Origin: Azoarcus sp.
GTDB taxonomy: Bacteria; Pseudomonadota; Gammaproteobacteria; Burkholderiales; Rhodocyclaceae
NCBI GenBank assembly: GCA_031268685.1
Contig: JAIRWW010000084.1
Span: forward strand, 1-6,564
DNA length: 6,564 nucleotides
Reading direction: 5' to 3'
Of the stretch, positions 1 through 6,564 are shown piece after piece. Positions within the stretch are counted from its first letter, which is position 1; every line of letters starts with the position of its first letter. Under the pieces are notes generated by a model that did no database searches, had not been told where the DNA came from, and saw only the letters and a list, made by a program, of their open reading frames with translations. The position numbers were made by a program, and so were the translations under genes.

Positions 1-126
1 GTATATCGCCAGCAGCAATTGCTCGATCACTTGCAGGCGCGCGTTTTGCAGTTGGCGCAACAGTTCCGGAGCGCGCAGGCGGATGTGCGGGGACGGCCTG
101 AAGATGAGATTCCGCCGCACTGGTGA
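1..126 (+). CDS. C-terminal tail of an unidentified protein (5' end outside window)
   Basis: The first reading frame is open from base 1 and ends with TGG TGA at 121-126, giving 41 residues that finish in PPHW. The visible part is rich in Gln, Leu, Ala and Arg (for example YRQQQLLDHLQARVLQLAQQ) with leucines and other hydrophobics at roughly heptad spacing, so it looks like a helical or coiled-coil end. I do not recognise the family. An efflux outer-membrane protein of the TolC type often ends in a long helix, but the usual terminal motif is absent, so I do not assign it. It is in the same direction as the following genes, with only 36 bases to the next possible start, so it may head the same transcription unit. 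It could also be chance open frame, although the codon composition looks coding. Confidence 0.55.
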   Translation, partial: VYRQQQLLDHLQARVLQLAQQFRSAQADVRGRPEDEIPPHW

Positions 127-162
127 GGCGCGCGCCGGTATGCGCTGGCGGGGAGAGGATGT

Positions 163-255
163 ATGGCGCAAAACGTGAATATTGCGGTCATAGGTGAAAA
201 ATGCGCGTATACATGCGATCATAAACGCCCGGCATTTAAGGAGATGTTTCTGTAA
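163..255 (+). CDS. Candidate 30-residue small ORF, possible leader peptide of the DUF748 gene
   Basis: ATG at 163 opens a 30-codon frame that ends with TAA at 253-255, directly against the ATG of the large DUF748 gene (TAAATG). A purine-rich GGGAGAGG at 151-158 contains GGAG (152-155), 7 bases before the ATG, which is good Shine-Dalgarno spacing. The peptide starts MAQNVNIAVIGEKCAYTC, then DHKRPAFKEMFL. It has two cysteines four residues apart followed by a basic stretch, and no signal peptide or membrane segment. Codons 26-27 (AAG GAG) also form the Shine-Dalgarno-like sequence for the downstream gene, so the two reading frames could be translationally coupled. I recognise no family. It could be a true small protein, a coupling leader, or a chance ORF; only the ribosome binding site and the exact stop-start junction argue for it. 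Confidence 0.4.
   Translation: MAQNVNIAVIGEKCAYTCDHKRPAFKEMFL
238..243 (+). promoter_or_regulatory. Shine-Dalgarno AAGGAG of the DUF748 gene, inside the small ORF
   Basis: AAGGAG lies 12 bases before the ATG at 256, longer than the usual 5-9. It directly touches another ATG at 244, which opens only three codons (ATG TTT CTG TAA) and is in frame with the 163-255 small ORF. The long spacing fits start at 256 being helped by ribosomes terminating at TAA 253-255 rather than by independent initiation. This is inference from spacing. Confidence 0.5.
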
Positions 256-4393
<4,138 letters not shown>

Positions 4394-4410
4394 GCGGTGG
4401 TTCCGCCATC

Positions 4411-4887
4411 ATGTATATCCAGATCGACATCGCTCGCCAGACACTCGAACTTTTTGCCGCCGATGGCGCGTGCTTCCGCCGCTATGCGGTATCCACTGCC
4501 GCCAATGGCGCTGGCGAGCGTGCGGGCAGCGAATGCACGCCGCGAGGCCGCCATCGCATCCGGGCGAAGATCGGGGCTGGCGCGCCATTGGGCGCGGTTT
4601 TTCGTGGACGGCGTCCGACTGGAGAAATCTGGACGCCGGAACTTGCGGCAGCCAAGCCCGGACGCGACTGGATTTTGTCGCGCATCCTGTGGCTGTGCGG
4701 CGAAGAGCCTGGCCGCAATCGGGGCGGCGATGTCGATACCATGCGGCGTTACATCTATATACATGGCGCTGGCGACGACCTGCCCATGGGCGTGCCGCGC
4801 TCGCACGGTTGCATCAATATGCGAAACCGCGATGTTGTCGAGCTTTTCGATTTGGTCGATGCGGGGACGCCGATCAATATTGCGTGA
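4411..4887 (+). CDS. YkuD-type L,D-transpeptidase family protein without a signal peptide
   Basis: The 158-residue product is essentially one YkuD (ErfK/YbiS/YcfS/YnhG) domain. It opens with the family's first strands (MYIQIDIARQTLELF, then YAVSTAANGAGE at 25-36) and ends with the catalytic block: His118-Gly119 and, 12 residues later, SHGCINM at 131-137, where Cys134 is the predicted nucleophile and His132 its partner. Enzymes of this fold make 3-3 peptidoglycan cross-links, attach lipoproteins to peptidoglycan, or cleave such links; which one applies here cannot be told. No signal peptide, lipobox or membrane helix is visible. I chose ATG 4411 because the domain begins immediately there and a GGTGG stretch (4396-4400) lies 10 bases upstream. 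GTG 4390, overlapping the tadA stop, and ATG 4333 are in-frame alternatives, but their extra residues are polar and add no export signal. It is the last gene of the + strand set. Confidence 0.88.
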   Translation: MYIQIDIARQTLELFAADGACFRRYAVSTAANGAGERAGSECTPRGRHRIRAKIGAGAPLGAVFRGRRPTGEIWTPELAAAKPGRDWILSRILWLCGEEPGRNRGGDVDTMRRYIYIHGAGDDLPMGVPRSHGCINMRNRDVVELFDLVDAGTPINIA

Positions 4888-4890
4888 CTG

Positions 4891-5247
4891 TCAGGTCTTG
4901 GGATCGGTTTCAAACCATTGCCGGGCTTCTTCCTCATTGCCGAAAACCTGTATGTCCGCATCGACGAAGAACTGCGATACCCATGCGCTCCATGTGACCC
5001 ATTGATCGTCCGTCAGGATGGCGATGCGGCGGAAGTCGTGGGCATGCTGGCGGGAATGGCGGATTTCCTCCACGGCGAGGTCTATGGTGAAGCCGGCCAT
5101 TTCCCGCAGGTCGAACAGCAGGTCGATGGGGCCGTCGAACCTGATCTTGTAGTCGGCCAGTTCTTCAAACTCGCGGTAGTCGGCAAGGGTGAATTCGCCG
5201 AAGACAGTGACGGCAATCAAGCTGCCGGTGTGGTCGGTGCTGATCAT
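4891..5247 (-). CDS. SpoIIAA-like STAS-domain protein, 118 aa
   Basis: The protein matches the pattern of the SpoIIAA-like family (STAS/SEC14-type fold): an N-terminal strand pair (SLIAVTVFGEFTLADYREF, residues 9-27), a core strand ending IDLLFDLREMAGF (41-53), a helix containing HSRQHAHDFRRIAIL (64-78), then DQWVTWSAW (81-89) and a C-terminal helix EEEARQWF (105-112). It is probably cytoplasmic, with no signal peptide or membrane segment. Members are small, poorly characterised proteins; some STAS domains bind nucleotides or act as anti-anti-sigma switches, but no partner kinase or sigma regulator is visible here and I assign no role. The ATG at 5247 is supported by GGAAAG (complement of 5254-5259), 6 bases upstream. 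It lies 108 bases downstream of the histidine kinase gene on the same strand and converges on the L,D-transpeptidase gene with 3 bases between stops. Confidence 0.8.
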   Translation of the reverse strand: MISTDHTGSLIAVTVFGEFTLADYREFEELADYKIRFDGPIDLLFDLREMAGFTIDLAVEEIRHSRQHAHDFRRIAILTDDQWVTWSAWVSQFFVDADIQVFGNEEEARQWFETDPKT

Positions 5248-5282
5248 GAATGTCTTTCCGTGTTGTCGTGGATATCGCCGTA

Positions 5283-5311
5283 ACTATACCTTGGCTCAGG
5301 CTGTTTTCCGC
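5283..5311 (-). promoter_or_regulatory. Possible sigma-70 type promoter of the STAS gene
   Basis: Read on the - strand, TATAGT (complement of 5283-5288) is a good -10 hexamer about 35 bases upstream of the start codon. The hexamer 17 bases further upstream (GCGGAA, complement of 5306-5311) is a poor -35 match. The position between the kinase stop and the STAS start is sensible, but only the -10 half is convincing. Confidence 0.3.
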
Positions 5312-5355
5312 GCGCAGCCGGGCGTTCGCATGAAATGCTCCCTGCGCGGCGGGCA

Positions 5356-6564
5356 TCAGCCCCGCGGCGTGTGCGGAAGGATTACCGTTGCAACGAGTCC
5401 GCCCTCAGGGTGATTGTCCAGTGTCACGTTGCCGTGCTGGACGTTGAGCAGATTGCGGGCGATGGCCAGTCCCAGCCCGGTGCCGCCGGTTTCGCGGTTG
5501 CGCGATGCTTCGGTACGGTAGAAAGGCGCGAAGACGCGCTCCATTTCTTCTGTGGGCAGACCGATGCCGTGGTCGCGGATGACGATGCGGTGCGCTTCCG
5601 GGGTTTCGGTGATGTCGATATCGACCGTCTCGCCGAATTTCACGCCGTTTTCGATCAAATTCCACAAGGCGCGGCGCAGCGCGAGGGGCTGGCCCATGAA
5701 GGGAAGCGTCGTTTCTCCGGTCACGGAAACTTTCCAGCCCATGTCTGTGGCGTCGCCACATAGAGCCGCGAGCAGGGCCGCGAGGTCGATAGGCTGCGGG
5801 GGAGCGTTGGCTTCCATGCTGCGGGCGTAATCCAGACCTTCGCGTATCAGGCTTTGCATGGCGTCGAGGTCGGACTGGATGCGAGTCTTGAGGTCTTCGT
5901 TGTCGAGCATTTCGGCGCGCAGGCGCAGGCGTGTGATCGGCGTTTGCAGGTCGTGCGAAATGGCGGCGAGGATGCGGGTGCGTTCGTGCATGTGCGCGGC
6001 GATGCGCTTCTGCATATGGTTGAAGGCTTCCGTGGCTTGCACTACCTCGATGGGGCCTGCGGGTTCGAGCGGCGCCCGCTCCGGGTTTTCGCCGAGTGCG
6101 CGGGCGGCGGCGGCCAGCCGGGAAAGCGGCTTGGTGGCGATGCGCACGCAGACCCAGGTAAGTATGCTGACGCCGATGACAAGGGCAAGTAGCGCGCTCA
6201 ATGCGGAATTGTGCAGGGCGTGGTGGAAGGAAGTCGGGTATTTGCCGGGCAGGCGGGCGGTAAGCAGTGTTCCATCGGCCAGCCGGACGGCGGCTACGAC
6301 CGGGATATATTCGAGGGAACGGTTGTCGTTGTGGCGGCGCTGGACGTACAAAATGGGATGGCGGTCGGGCATGGCTTCCCGCAGATCCGACAGCAATGGA
6401 TTGTCGTTGGGGAATATCTGGACGTTTTCGGGCAGCGCATCCAGCAGGCGCAGGCGCATACGGTCGTGCCGGCCAAGCGAGCGGTTGCGTTCTTCCGGCG
6501 CGAGCGGGTCGAGGATGTCCGCGTTGGAGGCGATTTCCTGGGCGATTCCCTTGAAAACGATGTG
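5356..6564 (-). CDS. EnvZ-like sensor histidine kinase (N-terminus outside window)
   Basis: The frame is open to the last base of the window, giving 402 residues; numbering below counts from the internal Met at 6459, with 35 further residues visible before it. The order is: a periplasmic sensor region, membrane helix at about 86-107 (ALLALVIGVSILTWVCV), HAMP linker (about 108-160), H-box ISHDLQTPITRLR with phospho-accepting His169 (codon 5953-5955), N-box NLIENGVKFG with Asn271, G1 box DHGIGL (296-301), F-box FAPFYR (310-315), and G2 box GGTGLGLAI (325-333). All catalytic boxes are intact, so it should bind ATP, autophosphorylate and pass phosphate to a response regulator. The H-box and short HAMP-DHp-HATPase layout resemble EnvZ, although the signal cannot be inferred. 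The Met at 6459 is unlikely to be the true start, because the sensor domain and a first membrane helix should lie before it. A response regulator gene is expected upstream, outside the window. Confidence 0.93.
   Translation of the reverse strand, partial: HIVFKGIAQEIASNADILDPLAPEERNRSLGRHDRMRLRLLDALPENVQIFPNDNPLLSDLREAMPDRHPILYVQRRHNDNRSLEYIPVVAAVRLADGTLLTARLPGKYPTSFHHALHNSALSALLALVIGVSILTWVCVRIATKPLSRLAAAARALGENPERAPLEPAGPIEVVQATEAFNHMQKRIAAHMHERTRILAAISHDLQTPITRLRLRAEMLDNEDLKTRIQSDLDAMQSLIREGLDYARSMEANAPPQPIDLAALLAALCGDATDMGWKVSVTGETTLPFMGQPLALRRALWNLIENGVKFGETVDIDITETPEAHRIVIRDHGIGLPTEEMERVFAPFYRTEASRNRETGGTGLGLAIARNLLNVQHGNVTLDNHPEGGLVATVILPHTPRG

Noticed and set aside
133..150. Small GC-rich hairpin (stem 6 bp with one G-T pair, loop TATGCG) after the first stop codon
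   Set aside because: No T-run follows, so it is not an intrinsic terminator; it directly precedes the purine-rich ribosome binding site of the small ORF and may be chance.
182..213. Promoter-like TTGCGG (182-187) and TATACA (208-213) inside the small ORF
   Set aside because: The spacer is 20 bases and both hexamers are weak matches.
4918..5283. 121-codon + strand frame opposite the STAS gene
   Set aside because: The - strand frame has the SpoIIAA-like pattern and a ribosome binding site; the + strand frame has no family resemblance.
5349..5365. GC hairpin spanning the stop codon of the histidine kinase gene
   Set aside because: The stem contains a bulge and no T-run follows on the - strand, so I do not call a terminator.

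Overview
The window reads as a chromosomal segment of a fairly GC-rich Gram-negative proteobacterium, most likely a betaproteobacterium. This is inferred from protein flavour only: an AsmA-like DUF748 envelope protein, a proteobacterial TadA and an EnvZ-type sensor kinase. No rRNA, tRNA, insertion sequence, CRISPR array or phage gene is visible, and coding density is very high.

Layout. The left part runs on the + strand: the C-terminal tail of an unidentified protein (1-126); a 30-codon small ORF with a good ribosome binding site (163-255), whose stop codon abuts the next start; a very large DUF748/AsmA-like protein (256-3918); tadA (3926-4393); and a short YkuD-type L,D-transpeptidase (4411-4887). 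Gaps are 36, 0, 7 and 17 bases, so this may be one transcription unit. The right part runs on the - strand: an EnvZ-like sensor histidine kinase whose N-terminus lies beyond the window (6564-5356), then a small SpoIIAA-like STAS protein (5247-4891) with a plausible promoter of its own. The two sets converge, with only 3 bases between the L,D-transpeptidase and STAS stop codons.

How the genes fit together. The DUF748 protein (inner-membrane anchor, four large beta-rich repeat units, OmpA-like C-terminus) and the L,D-transpeptidase fold both point to the cell envelope. TadA is a housekeeping tRNA-modifying enzyme that appears to be carried between them. The kinase senses a periplasmic signal; its response regulator is not in the window. 

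The region is mostly ordinary core-genome sequence and I see no clear undescribed system. The points worth a second look are the stop-to-start coupled 30-codon ORF, the four-fold repeat of the DUF748 protein, a perfect 11-bp inverted repeat inside its gene, and the lack of any export signal on the L,D-transpeptidase.
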